In this document: positions 53,034-61,755 of the stretch, in pieces | Layout of the letters: each line of letters starts with the position of its first letter | Numbering within the stretch: position 1 is the first letter of the stretch | Assembly: GCA_036381515.1 (NCBI GenBank) | Contig: DASVCR010000065.1 | Span: forward strand, 62,001 to 126,000 | Origin: ZC4RG20 sp036381515 | Lineage (GTDB): Bacteria; Pseudomonadota; Gammaproteobacteria; Steroidobacterales; Rariloculaceae | DNA length: 64,000 nt | Direction of reading: 5' to 3' | Position numbers and translations under genes: made by a program | Notes under the pieces: generated by a model | What the model saw: only the letters and a program-made list of their open reading frames with translations | What the model was told of the DNA's origin: nothing | Databases searched by the model: none

Positions 53034-54107
53034 TCAGCGGGTCGTTCGCTTCGAGAACACGGCCTGCAGCTCCGCGACGATCGACAACGCGATCGACTCC
53101 GGCGAGTCCGCGCCGAGGTCGAGCCCGATCGGGCCCTTGAGTCGCGGCCGCAGCGCTTCCCCGGCTTCGCCGAGCGCGTCGAGCAGCCGCGCGCGGCGGG
53201 CGGGCGGGCCGAGCACGCCGAGATAGCGCGCCGGGACGCCGACGAGATGCGACAGGTAGGTGCGGTCCGTCTCGAGATGGTGGCTCATCACGAGGACCGC
53301 ATCGAACTCCGCGAGCGGGAGCCGCCGCGGCAGCTCGCGCGGATCGACCTCGAGCACGCGGTCGGCGCGTTCGAAGCCTCCGCGAGCGAGATACGCGGGC
53401 CTGTGATCCGCGACCGTGACGAACCAGCCGAGCTGGGCGGCGAAGTCGACGACCGGCACCGCGTCGAGGCCCGCGCCGAGCACGAGGATGCGGGGCACCG
53501 GCACGAGCGGCGCATACAGCACCTCGAAGCCGTCGCGCCCGTGCGCGTGGACCGCGCGCCCGGAGTCGAGCACGCTGCGGCAGCCGGCCGCGAGCGCGGC
53601 GGCGGCCTCGCCGTGCGCGTCGAGGCCATGCGGGATCGTCGGGCCCGACGGATCGGCGTCGACGACGAGCGTCGCGCCGGCCGGCGCGTCCGCGCGCTCG
53701 CTCGCGATGACCGTCGCGGCCGCGCCGCCGGTGGTGCCGACGAGGCGAGCCGAGATCGATGCGAACGGCTCGAAGCCGCTCTCGGGCTCGAGCGGCTGCA
53801 GGAACACGCGGATCAGCCCGTTGCAGCCGACGCCGAGCCCCCACAGGTCGTCGGCGTCGTCCCTCAAGTCGTACGTCACGGCGAGCGGCATGCCCGTCGC
53901 GGCGACGCTCGCCGCCCGCTCGGCGAGATCGCCCTCGAGACAACCGCCGCTGACGAGTCCCTGGTAGTCGCCGTTCGCCGCGATCAGGATGCGGTGGCCG
54001 GGCTTCGAATACGTCGAGCCGAGCGTGTCGTAGACGGTCGCGAGCACGAGGGTCTCCCCGCGGGTGCGCCACGCGTCGAAGGCCTCGATGATGCGTCTGA
54101 CGCTCAT
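53034..54107 (-). CDS. XdhC/CoxI-family molybdenum-enzyme maturation protein
   Basis: The 357-aa protein has the N-terminal XdhC_CoxI module (LVLATVYDTLGSTYSKPGHR, then GLVSGGCLEGDLAERA) and a C-terminal Rossmann domain (ILVLGAGLDAVPVVDFAAQLG, VMSHHLETDRTYLSHL). XdhC proteins insert sulfurated molybdenum cofactor into xanthine dehydrogenase-like enzymes. No such enzyme gene is adjacent, but modBC (61066-62845) lie in the same window. The 259 bp between it and macA hold no recognised feature. Confidence 0.88.
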   Translation of the reverse strand: MSVRRIIEAFDAWRTRGETLVLATVYDTLGSTYSKPGHRILIAANGDYQGLVSGGCLEGDLAERAASVAATGMPLAVTYDLRDDADDLWGLGVGCNGLIRVFLQPLEPESGFEPFASISARLVGTTGGAAATVIASERADAPAGATLVVDADPSGPTIPHGLDAHGEAAAALAAGCRSVLDSGRAVHAHGRDGFEVLYAPLVPVPRILVLGAGLDAVPVVDFAAQLGWFVTVADHRPAYLARGGFERADRVLEVDPRELPRRLPLAEFDAVLVMSHHLETDRTYLSHLVGVPARYLGVLGPPARRARLLDALGEAGEALRPRLKGPIGLDLGADSPESIALSIVAELQAVFSKRTTR

Positions 54108-54220
54108 GTCGAGCGCGCAGCATACCAGACCGCGGTTGCGAGCCCTGCCCCGCCGATCTAGACTGCCGTCCCCCGCCACGGCAGGCGGGCTGGCCCTATT
54201 GGACGTCCCAGGAAGGAATC

Positions 54221-54805
54221 TTGAGCAAGCCCACCCGACAAGAAGCCGAAGAGGCGGTCCGGACGCTGCTGCGCTGGATCGGCGACGACCCGAACCGCGA
54301 AGGGCTGCGCGGCACACCGGCGCGCGTCGTCAGCGCGTACGAGGACTGGTTCGGCGGCTACAACGACGACCCGGTCGAGTTCCTGCGCCGCACCTTCTAC
54401 GAGGTCGACGGCTACGACGAGATGGTCGTCCTGCGCGACATCAGCTTCGAGTCGCACTGCGAGCATCACATGGCGCCGATCACCGGCAAGGTGCACATCG
54501 GCTACCTGCCGGACCGCAAGGTCGTCGGCATCAGCAAGCTCGCCCGCGTCGTCGAGGCGTTCTCGCGCCGGCTGCAGGTCCAGGAGACGATGACGGCCCA
54601 GATCGCGCACTGCATTCAGGACGTGCTGAAGCCGAAGGGCGTCGGCGTCGTCGTCGAAGGCGTGCATCAATGCATGACGACGCGCGGCGTGCGCAAGCAC
54701 GGCGTCGCGATGATCACGAGCCAGCTCCTCGGGCACTTCCGCTCGGACCCGCGCACGCGGGCCGAGTTCATGAACATCATCGGCCGGCCGAACACGCTCG
54801 GCTGA
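54221..54805 (+). CDS. folE: GTP cyclohydrolase I
   Basis: FolE opens and rearranges GTP to dihydroneopterin triphosphate, the first step to folate. The 194-aa protein has NREGLRGTPARVVSAYEDWF, the zinc/catalytic site FESHCEHHMAPITGK (Cys80, His82, His83) and VEGVHQCMTTRGV with the third zinc ligand Cys. The start is TTG at 54221 with AGGAAGGA just upstream. Confidence 0.95.
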   Translation: MSKPTRQEAEEAVRTLLRWIGDDPNREGLRGTPARVVSAYEDWFGGYNDDPVEFLRRTFYEVDGYDEMVVLRDISFESHCEHHMAPITGKVHIGYLPDRKVVGISKLARVVEAFSRRLQVQETMTAQIAHCIQDVLKPKGVGVVVEGVHQCMTTRGVRKHGVAMITSQLLGHFRSDPRTRAEFMNIIGRPNTLG

Positions 54806-54923
54806 CGGCCGGCGCCGCGCGAGCCGCGCGGCGACCGCCCGGTGCAACTCCCGTGCCGCGCGCCGAGACGCGGCGACGAGCGTCATCGGCGTCATCGCCG
54901 GTGGAACTCGCTACACTTGCTGC

Positions 54924-57900
54924 ATGACGAAGATGCCGTCGCGGGATTGGCTCTTCCGTGCGGACGAGCCGCCGCTCCTCTCGGGCGGGGAGCCGATCGC
55001 GAAGCTCTGGCTCGCGGACGAGACGAGCGCGGTCGAGTTCCTGCTCGATCATGCGCGGCTCCCTGCGGCGGCGAACGCCGCCGTGATGCGCGAGGCGCGC
55101 GCGCTCGTCGAATCGATCCGCCGCAAGCGCAGCGAGGGGCTCGACGCGTTCCTCGCCGAGTACGACCTCTCGTCGACCGAAGGCATCGTGCTCATGTGTC
55201 TCGCGGAGGCGCTGCTGCGCATCCCGGACGACGAGACCGCGGACAAGCTGATCGCGGAGAAGCTCGGCGACGCCGACTGGCACGCGCACATCGGCGCGAG
55301 CGAGTCGCTGTTCGTCAACGCGTCGACGTGGGCACTGATGCTGACCGGCAGGCTCGTGCGCGCCGAGGAGCTGCCCGGGCAGCCGCTGCACGGCGTGCTC
55401 GCCCGCCTGATGGACCGCGTCGGCGACAAGGTCGTGCGCGCCGCGCTGCGCCAGGCGATGCGGATCCTCGGCCACCAGTTCGTGATCGGCAGGACGATCG
55501 AGGAAGCGCTGCGCCGCGCGGACGATGCGCCGGAATACTGCTACTCGTTCGACATGCTCGGCGAGGCCGCGCTGACGGCCGCCGACGCGGACAGGTACTT
55601 CGACGCGTATCACCATGCGATCGACGCGCTCCGCGCGCGGGGGAGCGCGGACGGGGACGTCACGACGGCGCCGAGCATCTCGGTCAAGCTCTCGGCCCTG
55701 CATCCGCGCTACGAGCACGCGCAGGCGAGCCGCGCCGTGCCCGAGATCGCCGCGAGGCTCGAAGAGCTGGTGATTGCCGCGGCCGACGCGGGCTCCGCGG
55801 TGACGATCGACGCGGAGGAAGCCGACCGGCTCGAGCTGTCGCTCGCGGTGTTCGAGCGCGTGTTCAGGCGGCGCACCCTCGCGCACACGTCGGGCGCGTT
55901 CGGCATCGCCGTGCAGGCGTATCAGAAGCGCGCGTGGCCCGTGATCCGCTGGCTCGAGGAGCTCGGGCACGGCAAGCATCGCGTGATCCCGGTGCGTCTC
56001 GTGAAGGGAGCGTACTGGGATACCGAGATCAAGCGCGCGCAGCAGCTCGGTCTCGCCGGCTACCCGGTCTTCACGCGCAAGACGAGCACCGACGTCTCCT
56101 ATCTCGCGTGCGCACGCGCGCTGCTGCACGAGAGCCCGCACCTCTATCCGCAGTTCGCGACGCACAACGCGCATACCGTCGCGTGGCTGATGCACGTCGG
56201 CGCGCGCGACCGCTTCGAGTTTCAGCGGCTGCACGGCATGGGCGAGGAGCTCTACGGCGAGCTCCTGAAGTCGTCGCACTTCGATCGCCCGGTGCGGGTC
56301 TATGCGCCGGTCGGGAGCCACGAGGACCTGCTGCCCTATCTCGTGCGGCGGCTCCTCGAGAACGGCGCGAACACGTCCTTCGTGAACCGCGTGACGCGGG
56401 CCGACGCGCCGATAGAGCAGGTCACGGCGGATCCGGTCGACGCGACGGAGCGGCGGCTCGGCGCGCTGCCTCATCCGAGGATTCCGCTGCCGGTCGCGAT
56501 CTTCGGCCGGGAGCGCGCGAACGCCCGCGGCGTCAATCTCGCCGACGGTCTCGAGCTCAAGCGCCTCGCGTCGTCGCTCGCGCGCACGGCGCCCGGCACG
56601 TGGGAGGCGGCGCCGATCGTCGATGGGCAGCGGCGCGCGGGGCGGATCGTCGAGCAGCGCGATCCGGCGGACCGGAGGCGCGTCGTCGGACGCGTCGCGT
56701 GGGCGAGCGCGGACGACGCGCGCGACGCGCTCGCCGTCGCGCACGACGCATGGCGCGAGTGGAACGACGCGCGGGTCGACGTGCGCGCCTCCGTGCTCGA
56801 GCGCGCGGCCGACCGATTCGAAGCCGACGCGCCCGAGCTGATCGCGCGCTGCATCGCCGAGACCGGCAAGACGGTCGCGGACGCCGTCGCCGAGGTCCGC
56901 GAGGCGGTCGACTACCTGCGCTACTACGCGGCGGAGGCCCGCAAGCTTTTCACGGCGCCTGTCGTGCTGCCGGGTCCGACCGGCGAGCACAACGAGCTCA
57001 GGCTCGACGGCCGCGGCGTCTTCGTCTGCATCAGCCCTTGGAACTTCCCGCTCGCGATCTTCACAGGGCAGATCGCGGCCGCGCTCGTCGCCGGCAACAC
57101 CGTGATTGCGAAGCCGGCCGAGCAGAGCGCGCTCGTCGCCGCGCGCGCGGTCGAGCTGCTCGCCGCGGCCGGGCTGCCGCGGGAGGTGCTGCAGTTCCTG
57201 CCCGGCGACGGGCCGGCGCTCGCGGAGGCGCTGCTGCCGGACGGCCGCGTCGCGGGCGTCGTGTTCACGGGCTCGGTCGAGACGGCCCGCGCGATCGACC
57301 GGATGCTCTCGGGCAGGGACGGCCCGCTCGCGACGCTGATCGCGGAGACCGGCGGCGTGAACGCGATGATCGTCGACAGCTCCGCGCTGCCCGAGCAGGT
57401 CGTGCGCGACGCGATCGTGTCGGCGTTCGACAGCGCCGGCCAGCGCTGCTCGGCGCTGAGGCTCCTGTGCCTGCAGGACGATACCGCCGGGCGCATCCTC
57501 GAGATGCTGCGCGGGCACATGGCCGAGCTCGTGATCGGCGATCCGGCGCTCCTCTCGACCGACGTCGGACCGGTCATCGACGAGGACGCGCGGCGGATGC
57601 TCGCAGCGCACGTCGACGCGCTCCGCGACCGCGTCCGCTTCCAGTGCCCGCTCGGTCCCGAGCACGAGCACGGCACCTTCTTCCCGCCGACGCTGATCGA
57701 GCTCGACCATGCGGGCGATCTGACGCGCGAGGTGTTCGGGCCGGTGCTGCATTACGTCCGCTACGCCGAGCATCGGCTCGACGACGTGATCGACGCGATC
57801 AACGCGACCGGCTACGGACTGACGCTCGGCGTGCACAGCCGGATCGACTCCGTCGCGAGGACGGTCGCGAAGCGGGCCCGCGTCGGCAACGTCTACGTGA

Positions 57901-58085
57901 ACCGCAACACCATCGGCGCGCAGGTCGGCGTCCAGCCGTTCGGCGGCGTGGGACTCTCCGGGACCGGGCCCAAGGCCGGCGGGCCGCATTACCTGCCGAG
58001 GTTCGCGAGCGAGCAGACATATACCGTGAACACGATGGCGATCGGCGGCAATCCGACGCTGCTCTCGATGCAGGGCGACGATTGA
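54924..58085 (+). CDS. putA: Bifunctional proline dehydrogenase / L-glutamate gamma-semialdehyde dehydrogenase
   Basis: PutA oxidises proline to glutamate in two channelled steps. The 1053-aa protein has a proline-dehydrogenase FAD barrel (SISVKLSALHPRYEHAQ, VRLVKGAYWDTEIKRAQ, YAPVGSHEDLLPYLVRRLLE) and an aldehyde dehydrogenase with Glu808 (AETGGVNAM) and Cys842 (SAGQRCSAL). It starts directly in the alpha domain, so it lacks the N-terminal ribbon-helix-helix repressor of E. coli PutA and the extra C-terminal domain of trifunctional forms. No putP is nearby. Confidence 0.96.
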   Translation: MTKMPSRDWLFRADEPPLLSGGEPIAKLWLADETSAVEFLLDHARLPAAANAAVMREARALVESIRRKRSEGLDAFLAEYDLSSTEGIVLMCLAEALLRIPDDETADKLIAEKLGDADWHAHIGASESLFVNASTWALMLTGRLVRAEELPGQPLHGVLARLMDRVGDKVVRAALRQAMRILGHQFVIGRTIEEALRRADDAPEYCYSFDMLGEAALTAADADRYFDAYHHAIDALRARGSADGDVTTAPSISVKLSALHPRYEHAQASRAVPEIAARLEELVIAAADAGSAVTIDAEEADRLELSLAVFERVFRRRTLAHTSGAFGIAVQAYQKRAWPVIRWLEELGHGKHRVIPVRLVKGAYWDTEIKRAQQLGLAGYPVFTRKTSTDVSYLACARALLHESPHLYPQFATHNAHTVAWLMHVGARDRFEFQRLHGMGEELYGELLKSSHFDRPVRVYAPVGSHEDLLPYLVRRLLENGANTSFVNRVTRADAPIEQVTADPVDATERRLGALPHPRIPLPVAIFGRERANARGVNLADGLELKRLASSLARTAPGTWEAAPIVDGQRRAGRIVEQRDPADRRRVVGRVAWASADDARDALAVAHDAWREWNDARVDVRASVLERAADRFEADAPELIARCIAETGKTVADAVAEVREAVDYLRYYAAEARKLFTAPVVLPGPTGEHNELRLDGRGVFVCISPWNFPLAIFTGQIAAALVAGNTVIAKPAEQSALVAARAVELLAAAGLPREVLQFLPGDGPALAEALLPDGRVAGVVFTGSVETARAIDRMLSGRDGPLATLIAETGGVNAMIVDSSALPEQVVRDAIVSAFDSAGQRCSALRLLCLQDDTAGRILEMLRGHMAELVIGDPALLSTDVGPVIDEDARRMLAAHVDALRDRVRFQCPLGPEHEHGTFFPPTLIELDHAGDLTREVFGPVLHYVRYAEHRLDDVIDAINATGYGLTLGVHSRIDSVARTVAKRARVGNVYVNRNTIGAQVGVQPFGGVGLSGTGPKAGGPHYLPRFASEQTYTVNTMAIGGNPTLLSMQGDD

Positions 58086-58225
58086 CGCGCGTCAGGAACT
58101 GACGCTCCGTGTCACCCGCATTGGACATAACGGCGCCGCGGCCGCGAATATCGCGCATCGGTAAGTGGTGGCATGGGATTTGCTCGATAGGGCCGGATAT
58201 TTCGACGACCGGCACAAGAACGAAC

Positions 58226-58519
58226 ATGGACATCAGAGTGATGGACGAACGCTCGGTCCCGGCACCGTCGGAGCCGGACTATGTCCGGGTGCGAGTCTTT
58301 GCCGACCCCGAGCAGGACACGATGACCCTCGCGACGATCGAGCGGATCGTCTGCAAGCCGAACGAGAAGCGCTCGTGGCTCGCGCAGCGCGTGAAGAAGC
58401 TCGTCGAGAAGCAGCCGATGACGCGGGACGCGGCGCTCGGCTTCGCGCGGCTCTACGCGGCTCGGAAGCGGATCAAGCTCGTGCTGACCGCGGACGAGTC
58501 CGAGCGCGGCTCGAACTGA
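58226..58519 (+). CDS. Small hypothetical protein
   Basis: A 97-aa, charged protein with no recognised family. It reads DYVRVRVFADPEQDTMTLAT, then SWLAQRVKKLVEKQPMTRDAALGFARLYAARKRIKLVLTAD, which suggests a small beta start and two basic helices. The codon pattern fits coding in this frame. ATG at 58226 has only a weak ribosome site; the frame is open further upstream. It lies between putA and the radical SAM gene. Confidence 0.5.
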   Translation: MDIRVMDERSVPAPSEPDYVRVRVFADPEQDTMTLATIERIVCKPNEKRSWLAQRVKKLVEKQPMTRDAALGFARLYAARKRIKLVLTADESERGSN

Positions 58520-58619
58520 CGACGCGGTCTCGAGCGCGGGCGACGACGCCGGCGAAACGCCGATCCGATCCGCCCGCAGCCGCGTTGCGCACCTCCCTGA
58601 TCGGGCGTACAGTAACTGT

Positions 58620-59708
58620 ATGCCCACCCACCCGCCGCACGAGCGGCCGCGCAAGGGGCGCGGCGCGACGCTGAATCTCGAAGGCCGCTTCGCGTCCTGC
58701 GAGCACACGCGGGACGACGACGGCTGGGGGTCTCTAGACGAGCCGCTGCCCCCGCTCGAAACCGTCGTGCAGCCGGAGGCCGCGCGCTCGATCGTGAGCC
58801 GCAACGATTCGCCGGACCTGCCGTTCACGCAGTCGATCAACCCGTACCGGGGATGCGAGCACGGCTGCGTCTATTGCTACGCGCGGCCGAGCCACGCGTA
58901 CGTCGATCTGTCGCCCGGCCTCGATTTCGAGACGAAGCTGTTCTACAAGCGCGATGCCGCCGCACGCCTCGCCGAGACGTTCCGCAGGCGGGGCTATCGG
59001 CCGAGCCCGATCATGCTCGGCGCGAACACCGACGCGTACCAGCCGATCGAGCGCGAGCTGCGCGTCACGCGATCGATCCTCGAGGTCATGCGCGATTTCC
59101 GGCATCCGGTCGCGATCATCACGAAGAGCGCGCTCGTGCTGCGAGACGTCGACCTGCTCGCCGAGCTCGCAGCGGACGACCTCGTGCAGGTCACCGTCTC
59201 GATCACGACGCTCGATGCCGAGGTCAAGCGCACGCTCGAGCCGCGCGCGGCGGGCCCCGCCGCGCGGTTGCGCGCGGTGCGGGAGCTCCGCTCGGCCGGC
59301 GTGCCGACCGGCGTGATGATCGCGCCGGTCATCCCGGCGATCACCGACCACGAGATCGAGCGGATCGTCGCCGCCGCGGCGGACGCGGGCGCCGAGCGCG
59401 CCGGCTACGTGATGCTGCGCCTGCCGTACGAGGTCAAGACGCTGTTCCGCGCGTGGCTCGAGGCACACTACCCGCAGCGCGCCGCCCACGTGATGAGCCT
59501 CGTGCACGAGATGCGCGGCGGGCGCGACAACGATCCGCGTTTCGGCACTCGGATGCGCGGTGAAGGCGCGTACGCGGAGCTGATCGCGAGACGGTTCCGC
59601 GTCGCGTGCCGCAGGCACGGCCTGCCCCGCGCGGAAACGCGGACGCTCCGCACGGATCTGTTCGCGCCGCCGGCGCGGCGCGGCGATCAGCTCGACCTGC
59701 TCACGTGA
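58620..59708 (+). CDS. PA0069-family radical SAM protein
   Basis: The 362-aa protein has the [4Fe-4S] site CEHGCVYC (Cys79, Cys83, Cys86) within SINPYRGCEHGCVYCYARPS, as in the SplB-like radical SAM family, and LGANTDAYQPIERELRVTR further on. The N-terminal GRGATLNLEGRF is typical of the PA0069 group. The reaction of this group is not established; relation to spore photoproduct lyase has been proposed from sequence. Confidence 0.92.
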   Translation: MPTHPPHERPRKGRGATLNLEGRFASCEHTRDDDGWGSLDEPLPPLETVVQPEAARSIVSRNDSPDLPFTQSINPYRGCEHGCVYCYARPSHAYVDLSPGLDFETKLFYKRDAAARLAETFRRRGYRPSPIMLGANTDAYQPIERELRVTRSILEVMRDFRHPVAIITKSALVLRDVDLLAELAADDLVQVTVSITTLDAEVKRTLEPRAAGPAARLRAVRELRSAGVPTGVMIAPVIPAITDHEIERIVAAAADAGAERAGYVMLRLPYEVKTLFRAWLEAHYPQRAAHVMSLVHEMRGGRDNDPRFGTRMRGEGAYAELIARRFRVACRRHGLPRAETRTLRTDLFAPPARRGDQLDLLT

Positions 59709-59739
59709 CGGCGTGAAGACCGCCGCGGCGCGGCTCGAG

Positions 59740-60321
59740 TCATTCGTCGTGGAGCTTCAGCCCGGGCCAGCGGCGCAGGCGCGGCGACTCGATGTCGAAG
59801 AGATCGAGCACGCGGCCGATGCTCTGGTCGACCATCGCGTCGATCGACTCGAGCTTCGCGTAGAACGCCGGCATCGGCGGGAAGACGATTCCGCCCAACT
59901 CGGTCACCGTGACCATGTTGCGCAGGTGCACGAGATGCAGCGGGCTTTCGCGGACCATCAGCACGACGCGGCGCCTCTCCTTGAACGCGACGTCCGCGGC
60001 GCGCGAGACGAGCGTGTCGGTCACGCCTGTCGCGACGGCGGCGAGCGTCTTCATCGAGCACGGCGCGATGATCATGCCGTGCGTGCGGAACGAGCCGCTC
60101 GCGATGCTCGCGCCGACGTCCCGCTCCGCGTGCACGACGTCGGCGAGGCGCTCGACGTCGCGGCGCGTCATGTCGAGCTCCGCGGCGATGGTCAGCGCAG
60201 CGGCCCGCGTGACGATCAGGTGCGTCTCGACGCCGTCGACCTCTTTGAGCGTCTCGAGCAGCCGCACGCCGTAGACCGCGCCGCTCGCGCCGGTCATCGC
60301 AATGACAATCCGCCGGATCAC
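59740..60321 (-). CDS. ubiX: Flavin prenyltransferase
   Basis: UbiX makes prenylated FMN, the cofactor of UbiD decarboxylases used in ubiquinone synthesis. The 193-aa protein has IAMTGASGAVYGVRLLETL (FMN loop), IIAPCSMKTLAAVATG and RRRVVLMVRESPLHLVHLRNM, all diagnostic. The start is GTG at 60321 with GGAGGGG upstream. UbiD is not in the window. Its 5' side faces the repeat-rich stretch 60322-61000. Confidence 0.95.
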   Translation of the reverse strand: MIRRIVIAMTGASGAVYGVRLLETLKEVDGVETHLIVTRAAALTIAAELDMTRRDVERLADVVHAERDVGASIASGSFRTHGMIIAPCSMKTLAAVATGVTDTLVSRAADVAFKERRRVVLMVRESPLHLVHLRNMVTVTELGGIVFPPMPAFYAKLESIDAMVDQSIGRVLDLFDIESPRLRRWPGLKLHDE

Positions 60322-60341
60322 GTCCCCTCCGGGCCAAAATT

Positions 60342-60516
60342 GGGGTCAGAGCCCGTTTCAGTCTAAGCGACGTAATTGTGTCAGACACCTTTTCCGTGGA
60401 AATTCGTGTCAGACACCTTTTTCGACGAGGGGAATTGGGGTCAGAGCCCTTTTCCGAACTTTGCGGTAAGGGTATTTGGGGTCGAAGGGATTATTTTGGG
60501 GTCGGAGCCCTTTTTC
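60342..60516. repeat. GGGGTCAGAGCCC-family repeats, interspersed with GTGTCAGACAC copies
   Basis: GGGGTCAGAGCCC-type copies lie at 60342-60360, 60437-60455 and 60498-60516. GTGTCAGACACCTTTT copies lie at about 60378-60394 and 60406-60423. Both families share a (G/T)GTCAGA core followed by CC and a T-run ending in C, so they look related by descent. Confidence 0.85.
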
Positions 60517-60555
60517 AGGCGTTGCGGCAAGGGCAATTGGGATTAGATCAGAGCC

Positions 60556-60600
60556 TTTTCAGACTTTGCGGCAAAGCGTTTTCAGACTTTGCGGCAAAGC
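60556..60600. repeat. 22-bp direct repeat, two adjacent copies
   Basis: Positions 60556-60577 and 60579-60600 are identical over 22 bp and contain CAGACTTTGCGGCAAAGC. Looser variants of the same unit (ACTTTGCGGTAAGG, CGTTGCGGCAAGGG) follow earlier GGGGTCAGAGCCC copies, so this is probably the tail part of one longer repeat unit. Confidence 0.8.
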
Positions 60601-60629
60601 GAGACGAGGGAAATTGGGTCAGAGGCCTT

Positions 60630-60800
60630 TTCCACAAGCCCATTTTGCACAAGTCCATTTCCAGGCCTTTTCCAGGAGCCCTTTTCCGGCCCTTTTCCAG
60701 CCCTTTTTCAGAAGCACTTTTCCAGGAGCCCTTTTCGAGAAGCACTTTTCCAGAAGCACTTTTCCAGCCTCTTCCAGGAGCCCTTTCCAGCAGCCCTGTC
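60630..60800. repeat. Degenerate pyrimidine-rich array of CTTTTCCAG units
   Basis: At least ten CTTTTCCAG-like units, often followed by GAGCC or AAGCA, repeat at irregular spacing of about 14-20 bp. They look like a decayed expansion of the end of the GGGGTCAGAGCCCTTTTCC repeat. Confidence 0.65.
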
Positions 60801-60957
60801 CCCGCAGACCTTACCCCGGCGCCCTTTTCCGCCGTCCCTCTTTAGTGATTCAGATCAGACACCATTTTCGACTAACCACGACCCAGCGCTGACCGCGCTT
60901 TGCCGAACAACGCGTCTGTGACCCCGGGTCCCGTCTGACCCGCATCTCCGTTTTGTC

Positions 60958-60995
60958 GAAAAAAGGGCTCTGACCCCAATTTCCCGCTGACCCCA
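60958..60995. repeat. Inverted GGGGTCAGAGCCC copies before modB
   Basis: AAAAAAGGGCTCTGACCCC (about 60959-60977) and a shorter CTGACCCC copy are in the opposite orientation to those at 60342-60516. The array is therefore bounded by inverted copies, about 620 bp apart. Confidence 0.75.
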
Positions 60996-61065
60996 AATTC
61001 CTGCCGCATTGACAACGTCTCGCCCGGCATGGCTACATTCGGCCGCCGCCACAGCCGGAGCCCCC

Positions 61066-61755
61066 ATGGACGAACTCGAGCTCGGGCCGGTCTGGCTCAG
61101 CCTCAAGCTCGCGAGCGCGACCGTCGTCGCGCTGCTCGTCGTCGCGACGCCGCTCGCGTGGTGGCTCGCGTTCACACGCGCGCGCTGGCGCGCCGCGGTC
61201 GAGGCCGTGGCGGCGCTGCCGCTCGTGCTGCCGCCGACGGTGCTCGGCTTCTACCTGCTGATTCTGCTCGGGCCGAGCGGCGCGATCGGCCGCTGGTGGG
61301 TCGAGCTCACGGACTCGACGCTGACGTTCTCGTTCACGGGGCTCGTCGTCGCATCGATCGTCTACTCGTTCCCGTTCGCCGTGCAGCCGCTACAGGGCGC
61401 GTTCGAGCGCATCGGCCGCGCGCCGCTCGAGGCGGCCGCGACGCTCGGCGCCTCACCGCTCGAGGCATTCTTCCGCGTCGCGTCGCCGATGGCGCTGCGC
61501 GGCTATGTCTCCGCGGTCGTGCTCGTATTCGCGCACACGCTCGGCGAGTTCGGCGTCGTGCTGATGGTCGGAGGCAGCATTCCGGGCGAGACCCGCGTCG
61601 TGTCGATCGCGGTCTACGAGCACGTCGAGACGCTCCAATACGGTCAGGCGCACGTGCTGTCGGCCGGCCTCCTCGTCTTCTCGTTCCTCGTGCTGCTCGC
61701 AGTGTACGTGATCAACCGCCGCATCCCGCTCGGCGCCGGATACGCCGTTGGCTGA
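61066..61755 (+). CDS. modB: Molybdate ABC transporter permease
   Basis: The 229-aa protein has five helices and the inner-membrane signature AAATLGASPLEAFFRVASPM (EAA loop), with ALPLVLPPTVLGFYLLILLG near the start, as in ModB. ATG at 61066 has GGAG upstream. It overlaps modC by 8 nt. No modA (binding protein) gene is present; the repeat-rich stretch lies directly upstream. Confidence 0.92.
   Translation: MDELELGPVWLSLKLASATVVALLVVATPLAWWLAFTRARWRAAVEAVAALPLVLPPTVLGFYLLILLGPSGAIGRWWVELTDSTLTFSFTGLVVASIVYSFPFAVQPLQGAFERIGRAPLEAAATLGASPLEAFFRVASPMALRGYVSAVVLVFAHTLGEFGVVLMVGGSIPGETRVVSIAVYEHVETLQYGQAHVLSAGLLVFSFLVLLAVYVINRRIPLGAGYAVG

Larger units (their letters stand above)
60322..61065. other. 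Gene-free repeat-rich stretch between ubiX and modB
   Basis: These 744 bp hold no supported gene. They contain two GTGTCAGACAC copies, at least four GGGGTCAGAGCCC-type copies, a 22-bp direct repeat, and a long pyrimidine-rich part with CTTTTCCAG units. Base composition is clearly lower in G+C than the flanks. No transposase remnant is visible. Confidence 0.75.

Noticed and set aside
54777..57989. A 1070-codon open frame antisense to putA
   Set aside because: Same reason: composition of a shadow frame, no signal or motif, and the plus strand encodes intact PutA.
60378..60845. Open frames of 110-155 codons through the repeat array
   Set aside because: They encode Phe/Pro/Ser-rich repeats in all three plus frames, as expected from CTTTTCCAG units, with no ribosome site or family.
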